Source: Rikenellaceae bacterium
GTDB taxonomy: Bacteria; Bacteroidota; Bacteroidia; Bacteroidales; UBA932
Reading direction: 5' to 3'
NCBI GenBank assembly: GCA_900769905.1
Contig: CAAGIL010000132.1
Location: 1 to 35,571, forward strand
DNA length: 35,571 nucleotides
Part shown: piece by piece, positions 1 through 7,274 of the stretch
Numbering within the stretch: the first letter of the stretch is position 1
Layout: each line of letters begins with the position of its first letter
The notes under the pieces: generated by a model
The model's input: the letters and a program-made list of their open reading frames with translations, nothing else
Told to the model about the DNA's origin: nothing
Databases searched by the model: none
Position numbers and translations under genes: made by a program

Positions 1-333
1 GGCGTGGCTATGACTTTCTCCGTACACCTGTTTGACAATAAACTGAAAATCGACGATCCTGTCGGTGCAGTTTCAGTACACGGGGTATGCGGCATAATCG
101 GTACGCTTTGCGTGGGACTTTTCGACTGCACGGACGGGCTTTTCTATGGCGGAGGCTGGTCTCTGCTCGGAGTTCAGGCATTGGGCGTGCTCTGCATTGC
201 GCTCTGGTCCTTTGGGCTTGGCTTCGGACTTATGAAGCTCCTTCACAGGTGCTCCGGAATAAGGGTTTCTGCCCGTATCGAAGAGGAAGGTCTGGATGTT
301 TACGAGCACGGTGAGAGTGCTTACAACAACTGA
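1..333 (+). CDS. amt: Ammonium transporter (Amt family), C-terminal fragment
   Basis: This is the 3' end of an inner-membrane ammonium/ammonia channel; the 5' part lies outside the window. The visible 110 residues read in frame from base 1 and end in TGA at 331-333. The stretch DDPVGAVSVHGVCGIIGTL is the conserved histidine-containing helix of Amt proteins. It is followed by further hydrophobic helices and by the cytoplasmic tail EEEGLDVYEHGESAY, which is the well-known Amt C-terminal signature. No terminator is seen directly after the stop; instead there is a decayed copy of the start of the lipoprotein gene found at 2077. A short, internally deleted copy of this amt end appears again at 1950-1981. 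The family assignment is firm; partner genes such as a PII protein are not in view. Confidence 0.95.
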   Translation, partial: GVAMTFSVHLFDNKLKIDDPVGAVSVHGVCGIIGTLCVGLFDCTDGLFYGGGWSLLGVQALGVLCIALWSFGLGFGLMKLLHRCSGIRVSARIEEEGLDVYEHGESAYNN

Positions 334-345
334 GTGCTGATTGAT

Positions 346-430
346 TTTTTGGTTTGAGCGATCGTTGCGTCGGTAATGCTTGCCGGTGCAACGATTCTCT
401 TTTCTTCCTGTATAAAGAATGAGCTTGGAG
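346..430 (+). pseudogene. Decayed 5' fragment of a choloylglycine-hydrolase-like lipoprotein gene
   Basis: Reading in frame, this stretch encodes FLV, a stop, then AIVASVMLAGATILFSSC and IKNELG. It matches the signal peptide and lipobox of the intact gene at 2077 (CLVKSIVALAVLAGAAIFFSSCEKNELG). By hand alignment 66 of 84 bases are identical to 2089-2172. The copy has no ATG, carries an in-frame TGA at 355-357, lacks the promoter region, and loses similarity after the codon for Gly near 430. It is therefore a remnant, not a gene. It is in the same orientation as the intact copy, with the AlbA_2 gene between them. Confidence 0.8.
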
Positions 431-439
431 GCCACAGCC

Positions 440-485
440 CAAGACCGATCATTATCCGGTAATCACAACCCAATAGCCGGTCTTG
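440..485. other. Perfect 8-bp inverted repeat around the stop of the AlbA_2 gene
   Basis: CAAGACCG at 440-447 is the reverse complement of CGGTCTTG at 478-485, and the TAA stop of the minus-strand gene (452-454) lies in the 30-base loop. It could form a hairpin in the mRNA 3' end, but there is no following T-tract on the minus strand, so a terminator role is only a possibility. Confidence 0.3.
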
Positions 486-1828
486 TCAGAGCCAACACGG
501 CGAATCATTCCGGCCTCCTGAAGAGTTTTCAAATCACGCTTGATTGTTCTTGACGTCACACCGAGCTTAGAGGCCATCGTTTCTGAATTTACAGTGACAT
601 TTGCAGTGACATTTACAGTGACATCCTTGGGAAGCAAATTCAAGATAACCTTCTGCCTTTCAGAAAGATTCATCGTATTATTTAGAATGACTTTTGCAGT
701 GACATTCCCCCTCATGGCAAGGAATCTCTCGCGCTTGATTTCTACGGTTACACCTTGGAACTCTTCACGGAAAGTCGGCACTTGAAGACCTTCTTTCTTG
801 AATGATTCCTCAATAATTTCAAAGCCACGCCCCCATGCTTCAACGAAACCGGCATAATAGAAAGCATTTGCAATGAGTTTGTTCCTCGGCATGGACTTGT
901 GTTCCTTGAACATGGCGTCAAAGGTGTATCCAGTCGGAAGAGCACCATAATTCCAAAGGTTTATCTTGTCGTAATAGACCTTCATCTGTATGTCCGGGCC
1001 ATCGTAAGACTTGTGCGCAATGGAGTTATAGAGTATCTCTCGGATTCCCTTCTGAGGTATCTCTAATGGTTCAATTCTGCGCATTCCTTCATAGTGGATG
1101 GGACGCACAAGGTATTTCTGGTCCAGAACGTCCATCACGCGGTCTGCCATCCTGATAAGGTCACCCACTATGAGGTCCTGAGTTTTAAGCTCGCCTGCAC
1201 TATCGCCGAACCAGCCTATCTTGAACCTTGCATTGAGACAGTATTTCTGGGGATTCTTGCCAAAGAGTAAAAGCGCTGCCATCGTTATCTTGCCATCCAA
1301 CGTAATGACATCAATCTCACTCAATACCTTTTCGATGCTGTCCTTGCGTGTTTCCGGCTTGAGTTTGCGGTTATCGATGCCGGATTCCACGAAATATTTC
1401 ACGGCTTCGGGGTCAATGTCGTCCAGTGTTGCTCCTTCCACAATCTGAGAGTCCCAGGAGATACCCATCTTCTTCATGATAAAGTCCTGCGCCGCAATGC
1501 CGGTGAGTTCCTGCAGAGTACTGCCGGAACGGAAATAGTATTTCCCGTGATATGAAATTGGGAGCATACTGGGCTGAACCGTGATGCTCACATATTCCTT
1601 GTCACCTTCTACAAGAAGATTCACTTCCGCAGCAATTCCTGTGGTCGTGGAGATTTTGTTAGGAAGTTCCTCAATCAGCCTCTCGGCATCCCTCAAGCCC
1701 ACAACCGTTCCCTTGTCATTGATACCTACATATAGACTTCCGCCCTGAGCATTGGCGAAGCCGCTAACATACTTGATATACTCGTCTCTCCAGGACTCCT
1801 TGAACTCCGTATTCTGCGTCTCTTTCAT
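452..1828 (-). CDS. AlbA_2 / Schlafen-like ATP-binding transcriptional regulator
   Basis: A 458-residue protein of the COG2865 type. Residues 1-115 (TEFKESW...FANAQGGSLYVGI) form the AlbA_2 nucleic-acid-binding domain. Residues about 225-365 resemble the HATPase_c_4 fold (REILYNSIAHKSY...INLWNYGALPTG). Residues 385-456 form a winged helix (LSERQKVILNLL...MASKLGVTSRTIKRDLKTLQEAGMI). I chose the ATG at 1826-1828 because MKETQNTEFKESW is the usual start of the family and because a -7 box (TATATTTG, 1853-1860, minus) lies inside the longer reading frame that begins at 1912. A run of three 12-base repeats (591-626) sits in the linker before the winged helix. The gene lies between decayed duplicates of its neighbours, suggesting insertion. 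Family members are usually called regulators; the true role here is unknown. Confidence 0.85.
   Translation of the reverse strand: MKETQNTEFKESWRDEYIKYVSGFANAQGGSLYVGINDKGTVVGLRDAERLIEELPNKISTTTGIAAEVNLLVEGDKEYVSITVQPSMLPISYHGKYYFRSGSTLQELTGIAAQDFIMKKMGISWDSQIVEGATLDDIDPEAVKYFVESGIDNRKLKPETRKDSIEKVLSEIDVITLDGKITMAALLLFGKNPQKYCLNARFKIGWFGDSAGELKTQDLIVGDLIRMADRVMDVLDQKYLVRPIHYEGMRRIEPLEIPQKGIREILYNSIAHKSYDGPDIQMKVYYDKINLWNYGALPTGYTFDAMFKEHKSMPRNKLIANAFYYAGFVEAWGRGFEIIEESFKKEGLQVPTFREEFQGVTVEIKRERFLAMRGNVTAKVILNNTMNLSERQKVILNLLPKDVTVNVTANVTVNSETMASKLGVTSRTIKRDLKTLQEAGMIRRVGSDKTGYWVVITG
591..626. repeat. Three tandem 12-bp repeats inside the AlbA_2 gene
   Basis: Three consecutive units ACAGTGACATTT, GCAGTGACATTT and ACAGTGACATCC encode a repeating VNVTANVTV stretch on the minus strand at residues about 404-414. 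A fourth, separated copy (GCAGTGACATTC) lies at 696-707. Unit length is a multiple of three, so changes in copy number would lengthen the linker without a frameshift. Confidence 0.8.
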
Positions 1829-1852
1829 AACGTAAATTCTTATAACATAGTA

Positions 1853-1860
1853 CAAATATA
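1853..1860 (-). promoter_or_regulatory. -7 box for the AlbA_2 gene
   Basis: On the minus strand this reads TATATTTG, an exact TAnnTTTG, 24 bases before the chosen ATG. A clear -33 TTTG at the right spacing is not seen. The box decides the start codon of the gene. Confidence 0.55.
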
Positions 1861-1949
1861 CGACTTTTTCCTGGTCGAAATAGTCATAATTGTCGGTGAT
1901 TTTCTCCACCACCTCAAGTTGGTCCGGCTTTTTTTATACATTCACAATC

Positions 1950-1981
1950 TATGGTATTTTGGGCTTGGCTTCAACAACTGA
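1950..1981 (+). pseudogene. Internally deleted scrap of the amt 3' end
   Basis: Bases 1950-1972 match amt 203-225 with 3 mismatches in 23, including a 15-base exact core (TTTGGGCTTGGCTTC). The next bases, overlapping at one C, match amt 324-333 exactly (CAACAACTGA), including the stop codon. The amt segment 226-323 is missing. The scrap sits directly before the promoter of the intact lipoprotein gene, just as amt itself sits before the decayed lipoprotein fragment at 346-430. Confidence 0.6.
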
Positions 1982-1999
1982 TTTTTGTTAAAAAACAGA

Positions 2000-2020
2000 T
2001 GTTATGTAACATTTGTTATT
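2000..2020 (+). promoter_or_regulatory. Candidate operator, TGTTAT direct repeat with palindromic core (copy 1)
   Basis: The site reads TGTTATGTAAC, then ATT, then TGTTATT. It contains a perfect palindrome ATGTTA-TG-TAACAT (1999-2012) and overlaps the -33 TTTG of the lipoprotein gene. A second copy at 18612-18632 agrees at 18 of 21 positions. The regulator is unknown. Confidence 0.5.
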
Positions 2021-2043
2021 AAAATTATTGCTTTTTAATTTTG
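2012..2043 (+). promoter_or_regulatory. Promoter of the choloylglycine-hydrolase-like gene
   Basis: TTTG at 2012-2015, a 20-base spacer, and TAATTTTG at 2036-2043 fit the Bacteroidetes promoter. A second -7-like TATATTTG lies at 2051-2058 with ATTG at 2027-2030 (spacer 20). Either places the transcript start upstream of the ATG at 2077 and downstream of, or close to, the unlikely TTG start at 2041. Confidence 0.55.
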
Positions 2044-2076
2044 CGCATTATATATTTGCGGAAATTTGAAAGCAAG

Positions 2077-3174
2077 ATGATGAAAAATTGTTTGGTTAAA
2101 TCGATCGTTGCGTTGGCTGTGCTGGCCGGCGCAGCGATCTTCTTTTCTTCTTGTGAGAAGAATGAGCTTGGCAAATCCGCGGAAACGCTCAAGAAACTCA
2201 ATACGGATTTATATTATATGACCGTCACATCAGATGCCGGTTTCTCGGAATTCATCGACAGGGGAGGGGCTTCCTCCTCAGATGAAATGGCGGCTTTTCT
2301 GGAGGATTATCTTTCAGGAGGACCTTTCGGCAAGCTGGGGCTCAAGGTAAAAAGTGCTGATTTTGCCTGCAGCGCCCTGCGTGCCTCTAATGTTCTGGGA
2401 AGCACAATATGCGGACGCAATTTCGATTGGGACCCATGTACTGCAATTATTATCCGCAATGTCCCGGGGAACGGACAGTATTCTTCAATATCCACGGTCA
2501 ACCTGGATTTTCTGGGCTTCGGCAGTGGTTTCAAGCCTACCGGTCTGATCAACAGTTTTATGGCTGTGGCCGGGGTGTTCGTTCCCCTTGACGGCATCAA
2601 TGAGAAGGGGCTTGTGGTAGCTGACCTGGTGGCTGGGGACAAGGAGGTAACAAATCAGCGCACTTCCCGCCCTGACATCACCACGACCAGTGCCATACGC
2701 CTCCTGCTCAACCGCGCTGCGGATGTGGACGAGGCTCTTGAACTGCTGGGAAAGTTTGATATGCATTCAGACATAGGAACCGCGCACCATTTTTTCGTGG
2801 CGGACGCAAAAGGGGAGTCTGTGGCTGTGGAATGGGTTGATAATGAGATGATTGTGACTCCTAGCAAGGTTCTCAACAACCACTATCTCTGCGAGCAGAA
2901 GAAAGGCGTGGGTTCAGGAGAACTGTCCTGGAAGCACGAAGCTTCGCTGCTGAAAGCCTGGGATGACTGCTCTGGCGTGATGAGCGCGGAGGATATGGCT
3001 GATGCAATGTTTTCCGCCCTGGAACTTCCTGACGAGAAAGGTTTCGGAGGGACGCAGTGGACTGTGGTCTATGACAGTAAAGAAAGGTCCGCCACATACT
3101 ACTACAGGCGCGAACGCGCAAGGTCTTATACCTTCTTTGCAGGCAGCGACGTGCAGGTATTCAAGGGGAAGTAG
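2077..3174 (+). CDS. Lipoprotein of the choloylglycine hydrolase / linear amide C-N hydrolase family
   Basis: A 365-residue predicted Ntn hydrolase that should cleave linear amide bonds; the substrate (bile salt, N-acyl amino acid, penicillin or other) cannot be told from sequence. Residues 1-25 are a lipoprotein signal ending in the lipobox FFSSC, so Cys26 would be lipidated. About 70 residues follow before the likely catalytic Cys98 in DFACSALRAS. Family members use a Cys freed by processing as the nucleophile. The downstream GRNFDW (Arg114, Asp117) matches the conserved Arg and Asp around the active site, and VTNQRTSRP may hold the conserved Asn. The start is ATG 2077 (or 2080), after the promoter. 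A decayed duplicate of the first 28 codons lies at 346-430. Confidence 0.85.
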   Translation: MMKNCLVKSIVALAVLAGAAIFFSSCEKNELGKSAETLKKLNTDLYYMTVTSDAGFSEFIDRGGASSSDEMAAFLEDYLSGGPFGKLGLKVKSADFACSALRASNVLGSTICGRNFDWDPCTAIIIRNVPGNGQYSSISTVNLDFLGFGSGFKPTGLINSFMAVAGVFVPLDGINEKGLVVADLVAGDKEVTNQRTSRPDITTTSAIRLLLNRAADVDEALELLGKFDMHSDIGTAHHFFVADAKGESVAVEWVDNEMIVTPSKVLNNHYLCEQKKGVGSGELSWKHEASLLKAWDDCSGVMSAEDMADAMFSALELPDEKGFGGTQWTVVYDSKERSATYYYRRERARSYTFFAGSDVQVFKGK

Positions 3175-3201
3175 GAATTTGGGCAAGACTGCATTATAGA
3201 T

Positions 3202-3216
3202 TTTACGTAACGTAAA
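3202..3216. promoter_or_regulatory. Perfect 15-bp palindrome upstream of the DUF418 gene
   Basis: TTTACG-TAA-CGTAAA with 6-base arms lies about 57 bases before the -7 box of the next gene. It is a candidate operator or simply a chance palindrome. Confidence 0.25.
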
Positions 3217-3273
3217 CACTATAATTATGTCAGAAATGCGTGTCGGGGATTATTTTATTCGGCTAATTGTCCG

Positions 3274-3281
3274 TATCTTTG
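3274..3281 (+). promoter_or_regulatory. -7 box for the DUF418 gene
   Basis: TATCTTTG is an exact TAnnTTTG lying 17 bases before the ATG at 3299. It falls inside the longer frame starting at 3227, so it argues for the shorter protein. The -33 region is poor. Confidence 0.55.
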
Positions 3282-3298
3282 CAGAAAAACCACCGTTT

Positions 3299-4486
3299 AT
3301 GAGTTCTTACGCACCATCCAAATTGCCGAACACGCGAATTGACGTGGCAGACATACTGCGAGGCATAGCAATTGGCGGAATCGTGCTCATCCATTTTATC
3401 GAGCACCTTAACTTCTACAATTTTCCTGAGCCTTCAAGTCCGTTTTGGGCAACGCTCAATCAAGCCGTCTGGGATACGACTTTCTATCTGCTGGCAGGAA
3501 AGATGTATGCGATTTTCGCCCTGCTCTTCGGACTGAGTTTCTTCATTCAGCATGACAATGCTGCCCAGAAAGGCATAGACTTCCGTCCGCGCTTCGCGTG
3601 GAGAATGCTTCTGATGATGGTTTGGGGCCTGATTGACCTTTTTTTCTACAACGGAGACATTCTGTTCGTTTATGCGGTGTGCGGTCTGCTTGTGCTGCCT
3701 TTCATACGCTGTTCGAACAAAGTCATCCTGGGCATTGCGGCCTTCCTCGCCCTCCAGCCTGTAGAGTTGTACTGCATAATAACGGGATTTGTCAACCCTG
3801 AACTTCCTGCCTTTGACCTCGGCAGTGGAGCGCACTGGGGTGCCCTGTTTGGTGCCTGTGCCAACGGCTCTCTGCTCGATGTGGGCAAGGCCGGTATCGT
3901 GCACGGACTTCCTGTCAACTTCCTCTGGGCAGCCGAAAACGGCCGTCTGACCCAGAATATCCTGCTTTTCCTCGTGGGAATTTACTTCGGACGCAAGCGC
4001 CTTTTCTACAATGAGGGCGACAACCTTAAAGTATGGAAGAGGCTCCTCATAGCAGCGGTATGCTCCCTTGTGGTTCTAATACCTTTGTATGAACTCCTCC
4101 CGGGCTCTGCCGGAATTGCCAGAGTTGACACTGCCCTCAAAGTGCTCCTCAATATGTGGAAGAACTTCGCAATGATGCTGGTAATCGTTTCCTCAGTAGT
4201 GCTTCTCTTCTACTGCACCAGGGCCCACGACTGCCTCCTGAAGATTGCCCCATACGGCAAGATGAGCCTTACCAACTACCTTGGACAGTCAGTATTCGGC
4301 GCAATGCTCTTCTATGGCTGGGGCTTCGGCCTGTATCAGTACTGCGGACACACCGTCAGCTGGCTGATGGGAGCAGCATTCATCTGCCTCCAGTACATCT
4401 TCTGCCGCAACTGGCTCAAGACCCATAAGCGTGGTCCTTGCGAAGAACTCTGGAGCCGCGCCACCTGGATAGGAGCGAAAAGATAG
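3299..4486 (+). CDS. DUF418 family integral membrane protein (YeiB-like)
   Basis: A 395-residue polytopic membrane protein. The N-terminus RIDVADILRGIAIGGIVLIHFIEH is the typical opening of the YeiB/DUF418 family, which has an acyltransferase-3-like helical layout. The C-terminal half (MSLTNYLGQSVFGAMLFYGWGFGLY...CRNWLKTHKRGPCEELWR-type ending, here CEELWSRATW) is the DUF418 domain itself. The function of the family is not established. I prefer the ATG at 3299 over the one at 3227 because a -7 box lies between them. The gene ends just before a strong terminator and faces the RluA-type gene. Confidence 0.9.
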   Translation: MSSYAPSKLPNTRIDVADILRGIAIGGIVLIHFIEHLNFYNFPEPSSPFWATLNQAVWDTTFYLLAGKMYAIFALLFGLSFFIQHDNAAQKGIDFRPRFAWRMLLMMVWGLIDLFFYNGDILFVYAVCGLLVLPFIRCSNKVILGIAAFLALQPVELYCIITGFVNPELPAFDLGSGAHWGALFGACANGSLLDVGKAGIVHGLPVNFLWAAENGRLTQNILLFLVGIYFGRKRLFYNEGDNLKVWKRLLIAAVCSLVVLIPLYELLPGSAGIARVDTALKVLLNMWKNFAMMLVIVSSVVLLFYCTRAHDCLLKIAPYGKMSLTNYLGQSVFGAMLFYGWGFGLYQYCGHTVSWLMGAAFICLQYIFCRNWLKTHKRGPCEELWSRATWIGAKR

Positions 4487-4527
4487 GCTCTATGAGCATT
4501 TGAAACATATTTTGAATAATACCATTT

Positions 4528-4556
4528 GAGGGCGGCCAAAAAAACGGGCCGCCCTC
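4528..4556. terminator. Bidirectional terminator between convergent genes
   Basis: GAGGGCGGCC (4528-4537) and GGCCGCCCTC (4547-4556) form a perfect 10-bp GC-rich stem with a 9-base A-rich loop. It lies between the DUF418 gene and the minus-strand pseudouridine synthase, so it can serve both. Confidence 0.85.
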
Positions 4557-4557
4557 T

Positions 4558-5820
4558 TCAGTCCTCGAACTCCATCATCTCTCCGCTGATGGGGTGGCGG
4601 AAGCGCAGGGAGGCGGCGTGGAGCCAGAGGCGTCCCGGGGAGTTGCTGCCGTAGAGCCTGTCTCCCTTGATGGGCCTGCCAAGGCCCTGGGGATGTGCAG
4701 CGTGTACCCGAAGCTGGTGGGTGCGGCCCGTCCTGGGACGGAAGAGTATGTCCATCTCCCCGTCAGGGAACTGTTCAAGCACCTCGTATTCGGTAATCGC
4801 AGCCTTCCCGGAAGCGTAATCCACTATCTGGCGCGGACGGTCGTAATAGTCGGAGGAAAGGGGCAGGGCAATGGTCCCGCTCCTGCGGTGGCGGAACGGG
4901 GTGGGGGAGGCTTCGAGCCGGGCACGGTAAGTCTTCTGCACTTCGCCTGCGGCGAACTGCCCGTCCAGGCATACTTTCGCTTCCGGAGTTCTGGCAAAGA
5001 CCATCAGTCCCGAGGTGTCCATATCCAGGCGGTGGCAGGAGAAAGCTTGCCCGAAGCGCCCGGCGAGAAGGTCAAGCAGAGATTTGCGGCTGCTCCTTCC
5101 CGGCACCGAGAGCATACCCGAAGGTTTGTCCGCGACAATTATTGCCTCGTCGCTGTAGATGATTTTCGGCTCGCTGTAAAGGTAATCGCTGTCCAGGGGA
5201 TTGGGTTCCACGTCCAGACCCTGCATCATATAGCTGAGCAGCGGCCCGCATTTTCCCGTGCACGCAGGGTAGAAGCGTCCCTGTTCGCGCACTTGCTCCC
5301 TGGCTTCGCCGTACCAGAATTCACCCGTCTCAAGCGGGGTAAGCCCGTGGGTATAAGCATATTGCAAAAGTTTAGGTGCGGCGCAGTCTCCGGTGCCTCC
5401 CGGGGGAACAAGCCCCCTCTCGGCGAAGATTGTGTATACGTCGCTCCACTCTCCGCGCGCGTTGCATACCTTGTACTGCCGGAAAAGCCATTCCTGGAGC
5501 CGGGCGGATTCCCGGGATTTCAGGGGACCGTCCTGCATCGAGGAGATTGCCGCTTCCGTGCGCCGGAAGTACCCGTCTTCGGGGGTGTAGTCGTAAATCG
5601 GAGGCACGAAACCTTCTATCTGCGCCCTGCCGCCCGCGAGGCCGCTGAACGCGTATATCGGCCCCCTGTCGGTGAGGAGTACGCCCAGCATCTTGCCTTC
5701 GGCAAAGCGGGCTCTGAGCCCTGGATCCGCATCAATACGGTCCACGAGCGCAGCGGCCGCCTCTCTTATGGCAGGGGAGGGCAGGTATCTGAAAGGATAT
5801 GTGAAAAGATGGCGGGACAT
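4558..5820 (-). CDS. RluA-family RNA pseudouridine synthase with N-terminal extension
   Basis: A 420-residue enzyme expected to isomerise specific uridines in rRNA or tRNA. The catalytic domain is residues about 212-420, with HRLDMDTSGLMVFA at 263-276 and catalytic Asp266, and RTGRTHQLRVH near the C-terminus. The first 210 residues are an extra region with CAAPKLLQYAYTHGL and FYPACTGKCGPLL, which I recall as recurring in longer RluA-type proteins; its role is unknown. The start ATG (5818-5820) overlaps the maf stop codon as ATGA, which fixes the start and implies translational coupling. The gene is the last of the DUF3467-kdsC-maf run and ends at the terminator at 4528. Confidence 0.9.
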   Translation of the reverse strand: MSRHLFTYPFRYLPSPAIREAAAALVDRIDADPGLRARFAEGKMLGVLLTDRGPIYAFSGLAGGRAQIEGFVPPIYDYTPEDGYFRRTEAAISSMQDGPLKSRESARLQEWLFRQYKVCNARGEWSDVYTIFAERGLVPPGGTGDCAAPKLLQYAYTHGLTPLETGEFWYGEAREQVREQGRFYPACTGKCGPLLSYMMQGLDVEPNPLDSDYLYSEPKIIYSDEAIIVADKPSGMLSVPGRSSRKSLLDLLAGRFGQAFSCHRLDMDTSGLMVFARTPEAKVCLDGQFAAGEVQKTYRARLEASPTPFRHRRSGTIALPLSSDYYDRPRQIVDYASGKAAITEYEVLEQFPDGEMDILFRPRTGRTHQLRVHAAHPQGLGRPIKGDRLYGSNSPGRLWLHAASLRFRHPISGEMMEFED

Positions 5821-6407
5821 CAGAGCTTGATGAATTCCTCCAACTCGCGGTACAGCTTCGCTACCGGCAGCCCCATTACGTTGTAGTAGGATCCGCGTAT
5901 TTCCCTGATGCCGGTGTATCCTATCCATTCCTGGATCGCGTAGGCTCCGGCCTTGTCGTAAGGTTTGTATGTATCTACGTAGTAATCAATATTTTCCTTG
6001 GGGAGAACGTGGAAAACTACATCCGTGCTCACGGAAAAGCTGCGCTCCGCCTCCCTGCTTCTGATTGTCACTGCCGTCACCACCTGGTGGCTGCGGCCGG
6101 AAAGCTTTTCGAGCATTTCCACGGCTTCCTCCCTGGAATGCGGCTTGCCCAGGACTTCTCCCTTCACTATCACTACCGTGTCTGCGGTGATGAGGATTTC
6201 GTCACTTTCGAGCTCCCTGTGGAAGCCGTGCGACTTGCCCACGCTCATATCCATAGGGACTTGCACCGGGTCCACTCCCGGCTCCGGACTCTCCTCGAAG
6301 GAGCTCTTAGTATCTATGGTAAAATCAATGCCAAGGCCAGCAAGCAGCTCGCGACGCCTCGGGGAATTGCTCGCAAGTATAATCCTGCGTCCAGTAAGAT
6401 CCAGCAT
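5820..6407 (-). CDS. maf: Maf family nucleotide pyrophosphatase
   Basis: A 195-residue house-cleaning pyrophosphatase, probably acting on dTTP, UTP or modified nucleotides in the cytoplasm. The N-terminus IILASNSPRRRELL is the Maf signature. ADTVV, GKP and KAGAYAIQEWIG...GSYYNVMGLP complete the active site and fit the YhdE-type subgroup. It starts 6 bases after the kdsC stop and overlaps the next gene by one base, so it is clearly part of the operon. Confidence 0.93.
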   Translation of the reverse strand: MLDLTGRRIILASNSPRRRELLAGLGIDFTIDTKSSFEESPEPGVDPVQVPMDMSVGKSHGFHRELESDEILITADTVVIVKGEVLGKPHSREEAVEMLEKLSGRSHQVVTAVTIRSREAERSFSVSTDVVFHVLPKENIDYYVDTYKPYDKAGAYAIQEWIGYTGIREIRGSYYNVMGLPVAKLYRELEEFIKL

Positions 6408-6413
6408 AATAAA

Positions 6414-6953
6414 TCAATAAATCTGGTCGAATTTGTCTTCGTCGAAGCGCCACTTGCCCTGGGCCTTCATTATCATCTCTATGCCTTCGCGAAGGCAGCC
6501 TCTGCCTCCCGGTCTGCTGCACACGAAGTCGGCGGCATCCTTGGCCTCCTGCACCGCATCGGCGGGAGCAAAGCCGGCACCGCAGGCCCTGAGCACCTGG
6601 ATGTCAGGGATATCGTCGCCGAAATATGCGACCTCCTCCGCCTGGAGTCCGTTGTGCTCGCAGAAGCGTCGGAAGGTGTTGAGTTTGCCCCTGGTGCCGA
6701 GATGAACGTTCTCTGGCTTGCATCCCATATGGGCGCAGCGGCTTTCGAGCGCAGGCGTTTCCCCTCCGGAGATGACTCCCACGATAAAGCCCTTGAGGGC
6801 GGCAACCCTGGAGGCGAAGGAGTCCTTGGCATCCACCACGCGCACGAGATCCTCCGGCCTCGGTCCTATGGGAATTATGCGCCCGTCGGTGAGGACACCG
6901 TCAATGTCGTAAACTATAGCTTTGATTTTAAGGAGCTTAGGATTTTGGTCCAT
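6414..6953 (-). CDS. kdsC: 3-deoxy-D-manno-octulosonate 8-phosphate phosphatase, HAD superfamily
   Basis: A 179-residue cap-less HAD phosphatase that removes the phosphate from KDO-8-phosphate, on the route to lipid A core sugar. The motif YDIDGVLTDG (Asp16, Asp18) is motif I, VISGG is motif II, and GDDIPDI is the Mg-binding motif IV. The length fits the KdsC family. The start at ATG 6951-6953 gives MDQNPKLLKIKAIVYDIDG; it lies 17 bases inside the upstream DUF3467 gene, so the two are coupled. Related HAD phosphatases act on other sugar acids, so the exact substrate is inferred. Confidence 0.88.
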   Translation of the reverse strand: MDQNPKLLKIKAIVYDIDGVLTDGRIIPIGPRPEDLVRVVDAKDSFASRVAALKGFIVGVISGGETPALESRCAHMGCKPENVHLGTRGKLNTFRRFCEHNGLQAEEVAYFGDDIPDIQVLRACGAGFAPADAVQEAKDAADFVCSRPGGRGCLREGIEMIMKAQGKWRFDEDKFDQIY

Positions 6954-7251
6954 TGTTGTTGAGGTCTGAAATGTTGAAGGTGGCCGGCTTGTTGTCAATG
7001 CGGATTTCGCCGAACTGGGATTCGTATTTGCCTATGTTCTCGGCGAGCGCTCCGAGCAGACGCTTGCAGTGCTCGGGAGCCATAATGATGCGGCTGCGGA
7101 CCTGGGGACCCTGGAAGCCGGGGAACATTGTGGCGAAGTCGATGACGAATTCAGTCTTGGAATGGCTGATGACGGCGAGGTTGGAATAGGTTCCTCCCGC
7201 CGCTTCAGGCAGAACCTCCAGTCTGCCGAGGGGTTTCTTATCGTTGTCCAT
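6937..7251 (-). CDS. DUF3467 domain protein
   Basis: A 104-residue soluble protein. The sequence SNLAVISHSKTEFVIDFATMFPG...VRSRIIMAPEHCKRLLGALAENIGKYESQFG is the DUF3467 pattern, a small family with no assigned function. It is the first gene of the minus-strand run leading to kdsC, maf and the pseudouridine synthase, and has its own promoter at 7275-7306. Confidence 0.85.
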   Translation of the reverse strand: MDNDKKPLGRLEVLPEAAGGTYSNLAVISHSKTEFVIDFATMFPGFQGPQVRSRIIMAPEHCKRLLGALAENIGKYESQFGEIRIDNKPATFNISDLNNNGPKS

Positions 7252-7274
7252 ATTTATGTATATTCAATTTCATA

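Noticed and set aside
452..1912. A two-gene defence island around the AlbA_2 protein
   Set aside because: The gene stands alone between amt and a lipoprotein; no nuclease, helicase or known defence partner adjoins it.
1926..1937. T-run after GGTCCGGC as a terminator
   Set aside because: The preceding bases form no convincing stem.
2041..2076. TTG start at 2041 for the choloylglycine-hydrolase-like protein
   Set aside because: The region holds the -7 boxes, and the signal peptide starts properly at ATG 2077/2080.
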